Below, in pieces: positions 53,630 through 60,727 of a DNA stretch of 64,000 bases. The notes under the pieces are model-generated. The model saw only the letters and a program-made list of their open reading frames with translations, did not search any database and was not told the DNA's origin. Position numbers and translations under genes: made by a program. Origin of the DNA: an uncultured Ruminococcus sp. (lineage in GTDB: Bacteria; Bacillota; Clostridia; Oscillospirales; Ruminococcaceae); NCBI GenBank assembly GCA_900538575.1, contig UPZA01000009.1:34246-98245 (forward strand). The letters run 5' to 3'. Each line of letters starts with the position of its first letter. Position 1 is the stretch's first letter.

Positions 53630-53656
53630 TAAAAATTGCTTTTTTCCTGCCGATAT
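53630..53656 (+). promoter_or_regulatory. Exact sigma-D (motility) promoter
   Basis: TAAA (53630-53633), 15 bases, GCCGATAT (53649-53656), matching the Bacillus sigma-D consensus in every position. It drives the 53704 gene, placing it in the late flagellar/motility regulon. It overlaps a SigA promoter. Confidence 0.8.
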
Positions 53657-53664
53657 GCTATAAT
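53636..53664 (+). promoter_or_regulatory. SigA promoter overlapping the sigma-D promoter
   Basis: TTGCTT (53636-53641), 17 bases, TATAAT (53659-53664). The spacer contains most of the sigma-D promoter, so the two polymerases cannot bind at once and the gene may have a low basal level plus a motility-dependent one. Confidence 0.75.
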
Positions 53665-53703
53665 ATTTTAGATATTTAAAATGTTATTAAGGGGTAATAC
53701 CGC

Positions 53704-54339
53704 ATGTTTCCGTCAAATTGCAAAGCAATTTTAAAAACATTAGATGATAATATAATTGAATATGGCCAGGCAACAGTTTCTTTAAAAGACAAATTTGCCG
53801 AATTTTCCGCTCAATTTGTCCCGCTTCTGAAAATAGCAACAGAAGCAAAAATAATTTGTATGGAAGGAGCCGTATCTACACATATAATTACGGGAAAGGT
53901 ATATCTTTCTTCTAAAAATCTGCTTAGACTGGTTTCAATCAAATGCACTCTGATACCCGGCGCTGAAAACGTACTTGAAACTCCAACATTTATAAGAGCT
54001 AAAATTTACAAACCTATTTTAAAAAGCGGTATATTCAATAAAAATAAAATTGTATATAAATGGGACGAATGTACCGTAACTTCCGTTTCAATGAAAAGCG
54101 TTTCTTTCAGAAGCTCAAGGATTATGTGTGAATATGAAGATCAGATAAAGCTAAAAATCGGAAATCCTATTTTTTCAAAAGAAACAGAATTAAATCTGCA
54201 AATATTATCCAACGGACTAATGTTTGGTAAGAATTCTAAATACTGTTATAAAATTCTTAAAATTAAGGAACGTGAGCAAACCGAGCTCGCTGAATATATA
54301 AAGCTCGGGTGTCTTGAAATGTTAAAATATATTTGTTAA
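53704..54339 (+). CDS. Unrecognised protein in the motility regulon (weakly PilZ/YcgR-like)
   Basis: A 211-residue soluble protein with an N-terminal beta-rich domain (about 1-90) and a second beta domain. No transmembrane segment is seen. The region CTVTSVSMKSVSFRSS has the general look of a PilZ barrel but lacks the D/NxSxxG and RxxxR c-di-GMP signatures. I cannot claim a PilZ domain; a degenerate form is a guess. It starts at ATG after AAGGGG, is driven by overlapping sigma-D and SigA promoters, and ends with its stop overlapping the csrA stop by three bases on the opposite strand. Confidence 0.6.
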   Translation: MFPSNCKAILKTLDDNIIEYGQATVSLKDKFAEFSAQFVPLLKIATEAKIICMEGAVSTHIITGKVYLSSKNLLRLVSIKCTLIPGAENVLETPTFIRAKIYKPILKSGIFNKNKIVYKWDECTVTSVSMKSVSFRSSRIMCEYEDQIKLKIGNPIFSKETELNLQILSNGLMFGKNSKYCYKILKIKEREQTELAEYIKLGCLEMLKYIC

Positions 54340-54569
54340 TGCTTATCATCAAGATCGGACAGTAAATTAAACAGTTTTTTAGGATTAACTCCTAATACGG
54401 CGTCTTTATTGCTTTCGACCGTCTGACGAAGCTCGCTTCTGAGTATTTTAACATTCTGCGGCGCGTTTATCCCGATTTTTACCTTGTCTCCGTTCACTTC
54501 AATAATTTTAATTTCAATTTCTTCATTAATTATAAGCGCTTCGCCGGATTTTCTTGATAAAATAAGCAT
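54336..54569 (-). CDS. csrA: Carbon storage regulator CsrA
   Basis: Dimeric RNA-binding post-transcriptional regulator, 77 residues. It shows the full core MLILSRKSGEALIINEEIEIKIIEVNGDKVKIGINAPQNVKILRSEL, with the L4/R6 RNA-binding strand and the R44-type site. In flagellated Firmicutes CsrA represses flagellin translation and is held by FliW. Its start codon overlaps the fliW stop (TAATG), so the two are translationally coupled. The C-terminal extension beyond residue 60 is as in Bacillus. The gene converges, with overlapping stop codons, on the sigma-D-driven 53704 gene. Confidence 0.97.
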   Translation of the reverse strand: MLILSRKSGEALIINEEIEIKIIEVNGDKVKIGINAPQNVKILRSELRQTVESNKDAVLGVNPKKLFNLLSDLDDKH

Positions 54570-55000
54570 TATTTCAGCTCCTTTCCGGCTTTGAAAAGCT
54601 GATATCGGATTGGATAATCATCTTCAAGAATAATTTGCATAGCCTTATTGTTCTTTAAATTAATAATAACAGGACTTTTAAGATTTACCGTACTTTCCCT
54701 GAAATCATCTTTAACAACCATTATAAGCCAATATTCATATTCTCCCAAACCTATAATCTTTTCCGCTTCATTCTTACAGTTGGGATTATAATTGTTCAAC
54801 GTTAAAAGAGGATTAGCTATTATAAAGCACAAATTCGGTTCCTGTGTGGACTGAAGCCAAGCATATTCTCCATTAAAATCATTATCGTAAAGCATAATAA
54901 AATCAGTAAAATTTTCGAATCCGAATATTGGCTGTTCAAATTTTATTATATCGCATTCATTTATGTCAACTTCTCCAAAATCTCTTGTTAAGACTTTCAT
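54569..55000 (-). CDS. fliW: Flagellar assembly factor FliW
   Basis: Antagonist of CsrA, 143 residues. In the known switch FliW is bound by flagellin; when flagellin is exported, freed FliW binds CsrA and relieves repression. The pattern VLTRDFGEVDINECDIIKFEQPIFGFENFTDFIML and PLLTLNNYNPNC (the family's usual N-terminal and central blocks) identifies it. AGAGG precedes the ATG and TAATG couples it to csrA. A hairpin at 55032-55067 sits between it and the upstream yviE-type gene. Confidence 0.94.
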   Translation of the reverse strand: MKVLTRDFGEVDINECDIIKFEQPIFGFENFTDFIMLYDNDFNGEYAWLQSTQEPNLCFIIANPLLTLNNYNPNCKNEAEKIIGLGEYEYWLIMVVKDDFRESTVNLKSPVIINLKNNKAMQIILEDDYPIRYQLFKAGKELK

Positions 55001-55031
55001 TTTATACCTCTCATAAATTTGTTATAAAACA

Positions 55032-55067
55032 GGACCGTTCAATTTTAAATATATTTTTGAACAGTCC
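55032..55067 (-). terminator. Hairpin between the DUF6470 gene and fliW
   Basis: An 11-bp stem, GGACTGTTCAA / TTGAACGGTCC (one G-U), with a 14-nt loop, followed by TGTTTTATAA on the minus strand. A partial terminator or processing stem that would lower fliW-csrA message relative to flgK-flgL. Confidence 0.65.
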
Positions 55068-55074
55068 CATAATT

Positions 55075-55665
55075 TTATTTTTCTTCATATTCCGGATCAG
55101 AGCTTGGCGGTACATAGTTAAATCCGCCTAAATATTCAATTTTCACATCAGCAAGCTGTTTTATCTCAAGAGTTATACTGCTTGGAATAAATTCCATTTC
55201 GCGGGCAGATTTTTTCCAGTCAAGATCAACTTTGCTTCTTCTGACAGAAATTTTCGAAATTGCCGGTTCCCATGACATATCGATTTTTTCAGTAGGAATA
55301 GCTCCGATATTTGTATCAATTGTAATATTGCTTAATGATTTTTGTTTCATGAACTGCGCAATAGTCATACCGGGCTTAACCATGGAATTTCCCATATTTA
55401 CATAATCTGAAGTAACTTTATTAGCCGTTTCCTGAGTTTTAACAGGAGCTTCCTTTGAAACATCGGCAATACTTTTCATTCCCATGCTTCTTCGCATAGC
55501 AGATGAATCCATCCTGACTTTTGCGTTTTCTGTCTGCAAATTTATTGCCGCAGGCGTAGTATGCTGACTGAGTTTCGCAGGCTCAATTTGCGGAGCAGTT
55601 AATTTAGCGTTCTGAATATTTAAGTCATACTCAAGAGGAATTGTTGTGATTTTTAATAATTGCAT
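55075..55665 (-). CDS. DUF6470 family flagellar-cluster protein (YviE-like)
   Basis: A 196-residue protein of the type that sits between flgL and fliW in many Firmicutes (YviE in Bacillus subtilis), with no established function. The ATG at 55665 is chosen because GGGAGGTG lies before it; upstream in-frame codons have no RBS. It begins MQLLKITTIPLEYDLNIQNAKL, a likely beta strand pair. The rest is polar with alternating Ile/Val patterns and a negatively charged tail. No membrane segment or cysteine. Confidence 0.85.
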   Translation of the reverse strand: MQLLKITTIPLEYDLNIQNAKLTAPQIEPAKLSQHTTPAAINLQTENAKVRMDSSAMRRSMGMKSIADVSKEAPVKTQETANKVTSDYVNMGNSMVKPGMTIAQFMKQKSLSNITIDTNIGAIPTEKIDMSWEPAISKISVRRSKVDLDWKKSAREMEFIPSSITLEIKQLADVKIEYLGGFNYVPPSSDPEYEEK

Positions 55666-55709
55666 AATTAACACCTCCCTTAAATTAAATATCATAAATA
55701 ACTAAAATA

Positions 55710-56747
55710 TTAGTTAATATAATCCATCAACGACTGAGGTATAACCTTTCCGCCGTACTGTAGTGTTAAAAGCCATGAATATTCAAGACTTTTCTGATTA
55801 ATCAGTTCATCGGTATCCTTGATATACTCAAGATTGTTTTGTATTTCTGTTAAAACGTATTCTTCATCCTCAAGACGTCCGGTATGATTTTCAAGGTAAT
55901 TGGTTCTCACCCCAACGTCGGCAATCTGTGTTACCAGATTATCAACAGTTTTTCTCAAATGATCGTTTAATGCGCCGAGCTTATCAAAATCCTTTTCTTC
56001 AAGACATTTTGACATTTCGTCTAACAGCTCATACGCATTGTTCGGAGCTTCAATTGTGTGTTCTTCATTTGTATTAATATCTTTATAGGTTATCTCAGTA
56101 GTTCCGTATCCAAGGCAATCAAGCCCGGAAACAGACATATTAAATGCGGAACGAGGATCAACGGCTCCGTTTTTTACAGTAAGTCCTATACCAATATCAA
56201 TGTATATACTATCACTAAACGGAACTTTTTCTCCGTTTGAAGTAAATTTTCCGTCTGTTTTTTCTATACTATTTACGTTTACGCCGTTATAGAAAAGCTC
56301 TCCGTCTTTTACTTCAAAAGGAGCAGATTGGTTATTGGTTCCGCCTAATATGTATGTATCGTTATATTTGCAATTTGCAAATTCTACAATCTGGTTCTTT
56401 AATGAATCAAAGTTTATTGAAAAGATATTGGAAACAGAATCATTGGTTCCGTTTAAAGCTTTGATTGTCTGTTCATGCACAGAATTTAAAATATCTTCAA
56501 GCGACATCATATTGCTTTCTGCAACAGTCAAGCTTTCGCTTGCTTTCTTTACATTGCTTTGGATCTGTTCGTTTTTGTACATCTGCGTCCTGATACCAAG
56601 CGCCCGTGTTCCTGCGGAAACATTTTCAGACATTTTTGTAAATTCTCGTCCTGTCTGAAGACGTGTACCGGATTCATTCAGCAAGGATAAGTTATTATTA
56701 AGATTAATAAGATAATTTCTTGTCATTGCATTATTTGTAACTCTCAT
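55710..56747 (-). CDS. flgL: Flagellar hook-associated protein 3 (FlgL)
   Basis: Junction protein between hook cap and filament, 345 residues. It opens MRVTNNAMTRNYLINLNNNLSLLNESGTRLQTGREFTKMSENVSAGTRALGIRT and closes VGVRTNYLENHTGRLEDEEYVLTEIQNNLEYIKD, the flagellin-like N- and C-terminal coiled helices. The variable middle domain is about 150-260. GGAGG precedes the ATG. It follows flgK by 17 bases in the flgM-to-csrA operon. Confidence 0.96.
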   Translation of the reverse strand: MRVTNNAMTRNYLINLNNNLSLLNESGTRLQTGREFTKMSENVSAGTRALGIRTQMYKNEQIQSNVKKASESLTVAESNMMSLEDILNSVHEQTIKALNGTNDSVSNIFSINFDSLKNQIVEFANCKYNDTYILGGTNNQSAPFEVKDGELFYNGVNVNSIEKTDGKFTSNGEKVPFSDSIYIDIGIGLTVKNGAVDPRSAFNMSVSGLDCLGYGTTEITYKDINTNEEHTIEAPNNAYELLDEMSKCLEEKDFDKLGALNDHLRKTVDNLVTQIADVGVRTNYLENHTGRLEDEEYVLTEIQNNLEYIKDTDELINQKSLEYSWLLTLQYGGKVIPQSLMDYIN

Positions 56748-56764
56748 TTAAAGACCTCCGTACG

Positions 56765-58294
56765 CTATATCGCCATTTGATTTATAACTACGTCAAGCAG
56801 ACCGTCCATAACCGTCATCATTCTGGCCGCCGCCTGAAATGCTCTGTTATATGTCATCATATTCACGGTTTCTTCACTCTCGCTAACACCCGATATTTCA
56901 TCTCTGCTGTTCTGAATTTCATTTATCATTGACAATGACGATTTATAACGTCCTTCCGCATACGAATTGTCACTGCCGAGGGTTCCAGTATAATCAGCGA
57001 CAAATTCCTGAAAAGTTCCAGTGAATTTATCACTTGCAGACTCAAACGAATGCTTGTCTTTGGTAAGCTTGTTTATTAGCTCAAGAAGACTTGTATTATC
57101 AGTACTGTTATTCTTATCGATCAGATAAGAAGAATCGTTCATAAGATCGCTTGTTATATTTATATTTTCCGCTGTTGTCAGCATATCAGGAAACACGTCG
57201 TATCCCGTTTCAGACTCGACAGTTTCGCCCACAAGCTTTTTATAGCTTAAAACATTTCCGTCCGCATCAACCTCATCCGGTATTGTATTATTAAGAACGA
57301 CCGTAAGCTGAGAGGCAAAAGCGTCAAGTTTATCCTGATAATATAAAAATCCATTTACAGTGGATTCTGTTGACGAAGTAGCCCCTAATCCCCTACCGTT
57401 TATTATATCTGCGGCGGCTTTAAAGATACCCGTATCTTTGGCTGCGTTTTCACCGTTGCTTTTCCAGTTTACCTGAACAGTGCCGTTATTGTTCGACTGA
57501 TAATTTATAGTATCATATTCTGTTCCCCAAACGCATTTATGACCGTTAAGCTCGACAGTTACGGTACCGTCTGTCTGTTCCTCCACCCGAAGACTACCAT
57601 AAGAGGACAGCTTATCAAGAAGAAGATTTCGCTGGTCTTTAAGTTCGTTAGGACCGAATTGCTCGGTATAGCCATTAGTATTTATCGACTGCCTGATACT
57701 CTTATTAAGTTCGGCAAGATCCTTCATCATGGCATTAACGTCTTCAACAGTTATCTGTAATTCTTCCTTATACTGATTGGCGGACTTGGTTAGGTTCTGA
57801 GACAATCTGTTAAGCGTTTGCGTAACGTTAGCAACAGAATTAGCAAAAACATTTGCGTCGGCCTCAGAGCTCGCATTATAAGCAAAGTCCTCAAGAGCGG
57901 TATACATATCCTTTATTGCAAAGCTAAGACCGTATCCGTTTCCGTCCTTACCGACCTCAAGCTCGTTTATTATAGACTCTATATCCGAAAACATCTGAGA
58001 TTGCTGATTATAGAATCCGGCGTTTGTGTTTTCCTGACGATAGGCTGTATCCAGTCTTTCGTTTCTTAGCTGCGCGACTCCTTCGATATATGTACCCATT
58101 CCTGCAAGTGAAACCATATCGGGCTTAAGTCTTGCTCCGCTTGCATTTACATACTGAGCAACCTGATCGACACGCTGACGCGTGTATCCTTCAGTGTTAA
58201 TGTTAGAAAGGTTATGTCCGACTATATCAAGAGCCTTCTGACTTGCGAACACGCCTGTTTTGGCGGCTTCAAATCCCAAAAAAGTAGGTCTCAA
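56765..58294 (-). CDS. flgK: Flagellar hook-associated protein 1 (FlgK)
   Basis: First hook-filament junction protein, 509 residues. The start is TTG at 58294 with GGAGG nine bases upstream. The N-terminus MRPTFLGFEAAKTGVFASQKALDIVGHNLSNINTEGYTRQRVDQV is the flagellar rod/hook N-domain shared with FlgE/FlgG. The C-terminus SGVSESEETVNMMTYNRAFQAAARMMTVMDGLLDVVINQM is the matching C-domain. The middle is the variable D2/D3 region. It is followed by flgL and preceded by flgN, consistent with flgM-flgN-flgK-flgL order. Confidence 0.96.
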   Translation of the reverse strand: MRPTFLGFEAAKTGVFASQKALDIVGHNLSNINTEGYTRQRVDQVAQYVNASGARLKPDMVSLAGMGTYIEGVAQLRNERLDTAYRQENTNAGFYNQQSQMFSDIESIINELEVGKDGNGYGLSFAIKDMYTALEDFAYNASSEADANVFANSVANVTQTLNRLSQNLTKSANQYKEELQITVEDVNAMMKDLAELNKSIRQSINTNGYTEQFGPNELKDQRNLLLDKLSSYGSLRVEEQTDGTVTVELNGHKCVWGTEYDTINYQSNNNGTVQVNWKSNGENAAKDTGIFKAAADIINGRGLGATSSTESTVNGFLYYQDKLDAFASQLTVVLNNTIPDEVDADGNVLSYKKLVGETVESETGYDVFPDMLTTAENINITSDLMNDSSYLIDKNNSTDNTSLLELINKLTKDKHSFESASDKFTGTFQEFVADYTGTLGSDNSYAEGRYKSSLSMINEIQNSRDEISGVSESEETVNMMTYNRAFQAAARMMTVMDGLLDVVINQMAI

Positions 58295-58312
58295 TTGAAT
58301 TTACCTCCAAAT

Positions 58313-58780
58313 TTAGATTTTTTTATTTAACAGTCCTATATTTTTCTGCTTTGAGGATACGCCGTTATTATCATAGCATTTCGGATCGGTAACTCCGGTT
58401 GGAGATATGTTTTCAAGAATTTTCATATTAGTTTCGGCAATCTGCAAAGCAGTTTTATTTGAATGAGAAACATTGTCCACTGCAATTTTAAAGCGTTCAT
58501 ATAATTTTTTCAGTTGTTCTCTCTCTTCCCCTTCAGCCATGGCAATTATCTGACGAAACGATTTTCCGCTGAATCCAATCTTATTCAATAGTTTCTGCCT
58601 GTCCTGTTCAAAGCGTTCTGCTTTCTTTATAGTTGACTGATGCTCGTTAAGGCATTTTTCAATACGCTTAAGATCATCGGACAATAACGCGCTCATTTTT
58701 TCTCTTTCCTTTACGGCAGTCTCCTCAAAAAACTCCGTATATTCAAGCATAAAATTATAAAATTCCTCGTAATTTTCCAA
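58313..58780 (-). CDS. flgN: FlgN-type flagellar export chaperone
   Basis: A helical chaperone for FlgK and FlgL, predicted from a 155-residue all-helical product with heptad repeats and a Glu/Lys-rich core. I choose the TTG at 58780 because AGGAG lies eight bases upstream; the longer frame overlaps flgM. It begins MENYEEFYNFMLEYTEFFEETAVKEREKMSALLSDDLKRI. Signature residues of FlgN are weak at sequence level; the position between flgM and flgK carries much of the call. Confidence 0.8.
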   Translation of the reverse strand: MENYEEFYNFMLEYTEFFEETAVKEREKMSALLSDDLKRIEKCLNEHQSTIKKAERFEQDRQKLLNKIGFSGKSFRQIIAMAEGEEREQLKKLYERFKIAVDNVSHSNKTALQIAETNMKILENISPTGVTDPKCYDNNGVSSKQKNIGLLNKKI

Positions 58781-58794
58781 AATAAGCACTCCTA

Positions 58795-59097
58795 TCAGAT
58801 CCATCTGTTAAGAATCGAATCAGCAACCTGCTGCGCAGATATATTGTATTCGCCGTTTTTGACGCTTTTCTTTATTGCAGATATACGCTCCTCCGACGCC
58901 AGACCGACAATATCAGCGGCACAGCTTTTTATTGCTTTTATATTATCCTTAAGAAAAGCGGCTTCTGAGCTAAAATAAAGCGAATCCTGCTTTTTTTCGG
59001 ATTTTTTTTCATGGACGCTGAAATTTTTCTGCGTATGATTGCTGTAAGAACCGCCGGAATTAATATATTGCTTGTAAATGTTTGTATTTATATTCAT
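58795..59097 (-). CDS. flgM: Anti-sigma-28 factor FlgM
   Basis: Inhibitor of the flagellar sigma factor FliA/SigD, exported when the hook is complete. The 100-residue product starts at the ATG after AAAGGAG; an upstream ATG belongs to the same RBS. The C-terminal helix region RISAIKKSVKNGEYNISAQQVADSILNRW is the typical FlgM sigma-binding segment and the N-terminal half is polar and probably unfolded. It heads the late flagellar operon and has its own sigma-D-like promoter, the expected feedback circuit. Confidence 0.93.
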   Translation of the reverse strand: MNINTNIYKQYINSGGSYSNHTQKNFSVHEKKSEKKQDSLYFSSEAAFLKDNIKAIKSCAADIVGLASEERISAIKKSVKNGEYNISAQQVADSILNRWI

Positions 59098-59141
59098 AAA
59101 ATCAGCTCCTTTCATACCGGATAAAGCTTCTCTAATATATA

Positions 59142-59168
59142 TTATCGTAAGTTTTTTCAGATATTAAA
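59142..59168 (-). promoter_or_regulatory. Sigma-D-like promoter of the flgM operon
   Basis: On the minus strand TTTA (59165-59168), 15 bases, TACGATAA (59142-59149), the same non-consensus variant found upstream of fliD. Confidence 0.55.
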
Positions 59169-59211
59169 CAGTAAAATCATTATTAAAAAAATAAATAAAT
59201 TCGACTTATAG

Positions 59212-59240
59212 TTGAAAAAAATGTTTATTTCTGATATAAT
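59212..59240 (+). promoter_or_regulatory. SigA promoter of the ParA-ComFB operon
   Basis: TTGAAA (59212-59217), 17 bases, TATAAT (59235-59240), 47 bases before the TTG start of the ParA gene, divergent from the flgM promoter. Confidence 0.8.
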
Positions 59241-59287
59241 AAACAATGATTTATTCTTTAATATAAAAATTGAAGGGAGATTGGGTT

Positions 59288-60043
59288 TTGAGCAGAATTT
59301 ATGCTATTATTACTCAAAAAGGCGGAGTCGGAAAAACTACTACTGTAAACGCTTTGGCATCTTCCTTTTCCAAACGAGGATTTAGAGTTCTTGCAGTAGA
59401 TATGGATCCACAGGGTAATCTTTCATTCAGTACAGGAGCGGACAGCGGCTCGCCGACTATTTTTGACGCCATTACTGGAAGTGTACGTGTTCAACGATGC
59501 ATTCAGAAAAAATCAATGACCGATATAATCCCCTCAAATATTCTTTTAACGGGCGCTGAGCTTGAATTTACCGGACAAAACAGAGAATTCATACTTAAAA
59601 ACGTTTTGCAGGTTATAGAAAATGATTATGATTATATTTTTATAGATTCTCCACCCGGTCTCGGGTTTTTGACCGTCAATGCGCTTTCGGCAAGCCAATA
59701 TGTAATTCTGCCCATGCTTCCCGATATATTCAGCCTTCAGGGGCTTGTTCAGGTTTATGAAACAATTGAATATGTCAAGAAAGCATGTAATCCGGATCTT
59801 GAGGTTGCCGGTATTCTTATAAATAAATACAATCGTCTGTCAAAGCTTCACCGAGAATCGGTTGGTACTGCTAAAATGGTTGCCGAAAACTTTAAAATCC
59901 CCATTTTTAAAACTTATATAAGAAACAGCGCTGCGCTGTCAGAAGCGCAGTCGCTGCAGTGCAGTATATTTGAATATGCTCCGAAAACCGCAGGAGTCAG
60001 AGACTACCTTAAGCTTTCCAATGAAATATTAAACTGTAATTAA
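59288..60043 (+). CDS. ParA/Soj family ATPase
   Basis: A 251-residue deviant Walker ATPase of the type that moves chromosomes, plasmids or large complexes. Motifs: KGGVGKTTT (11-19) with the signature first Lys, the switch-like DMDPQGN (about 39-45) and the Walker B-type IDSPPG. TTG start at 59288 has GGGAG eight bases upstream. There is no ParB gene next to it; instead the next gene, 11 bases later, encodes a basic protein with a ComFB-like C-terminus. It may be a second ParA system separate from the standard parAB near the origin. Confidence 0.88.
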   Translation: MSRIYAIITQKGGVGKTTTVNALASSFSKRGFRVLAVDMDPQGNLSFSTGADSGSPTIFDAITGSVRVQRCIQKKSMTDIIPSNILLTGAELEFTGQNREFILKNVLQVIENDYDYIFIDSPPGLGFLTVNALSASQYVILPMLPDIFSLQGLVQVYETIEYVKKACNPDLEVAGILINKYNRLSKLHRESVGTAKMVAENFKIPIFKTYIRNSAALSEAQSLQCSIFEYAPKTAGVRDYLKLSNEILNCN

Positions 60044-60054
60044 GAGGTGTATCA

Positions 60055-60726
60055 ATGGCGACAAGAAAAACTAAACAGGATATCAGCAAAGAAGATATGT
60101 TTAATAAGATCATGCCTTCTTTAAATCAGAAAAATAATGACGATGATATTGAAGAGGAAGCACCTAAAAAATCAACGCGCACTAAATCAACAGCAGATAA
60201 AAAAACCGCGCGGTCCAAAACGTCAGCTTCAAAATCACGGGCACCAAAAGAAACCGAACTTAAAGAAGATAGTAAAGTTACTGCTTCAAGAGCAAAAAAG
60301 TCTTCGCGGGCAGCAGCAAAACCCAAATCGGCAGATGTAGCTGAAGAATCGGAAAATAAAGATGAATCTGTAGAAGAAAAACCTAAGAAAAGAGTAAGGA
60401 ATTCCGCTAAGTCTTCGGAAGTTTCAGAAGAAAAAACTAAAAAAACAAGAACAACAAGAAAAAAAGAAGACGAATATGCTGTTATAAATATAAATGAAGA
60501 GCTTATGAATAAACGTTTTGACGAAATATTTCAAAAATTTAATTGCTGTCATTGTAATGGATGCAGGTTCACTGTTATGGCGGTAGCTCTTAATGAACTG
60601 CCCGCCAAATACATTGCCGTTAAAACTATTGAACGTGATAAAATAATAGAAGAATCTGACGATTCACATATCAGATCAGCCATCATTCAGTCAATTCTTA
60701 AGCTTATGATCAGCCCGCTTCACTGA
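60055..60726 (+). CDS. Basic H1-like protein with C-terminal ComFB domain
   Basis: A 223-residue protein in two parts. Residues about 30-140 are low-complexity Lys/Ala/Ser/Thr/Arg with repeated KK/SK/TR motifs resembling eukaryotic histone H1 tails and likely unstructured and nucleic-acid binding. From about 143 the sequence NINEELMNKRFDEIFQKFNCCHCNGCRFTVMAVALNELPAKYIAVK matches the ComFB pattern, including the cysteine cluster (CCHCNGC) and ALNxLPxKY. ComFB proteins have been reported in cyanobacteria to bind cyclic dinucleotides. It is cotranscribed with the ParA gene, so it might be its DNA-binding partner. Function unproven. Confidence 0.8.
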   Translation: MATRKTKQDISKEDMFNKIMPSLNQKNNDDDIEEEAPKKSTRTKSTADKKTARSKTSASKSRAPKETELKEDSKVTASRAKKSSRAAAKPKSADVAEESENKDESVEEKPKKRVRNSAKSSEVSEEKTKKTRTTRKKEDEYAVININEELMNKRFDEIFQKFNCCHCNGCRFTVMAVALNELPAKYIAVKTIERDKIIEESDDSHIRSAIIQSILKLMISPLH

Positions 60727-60727
60727 T

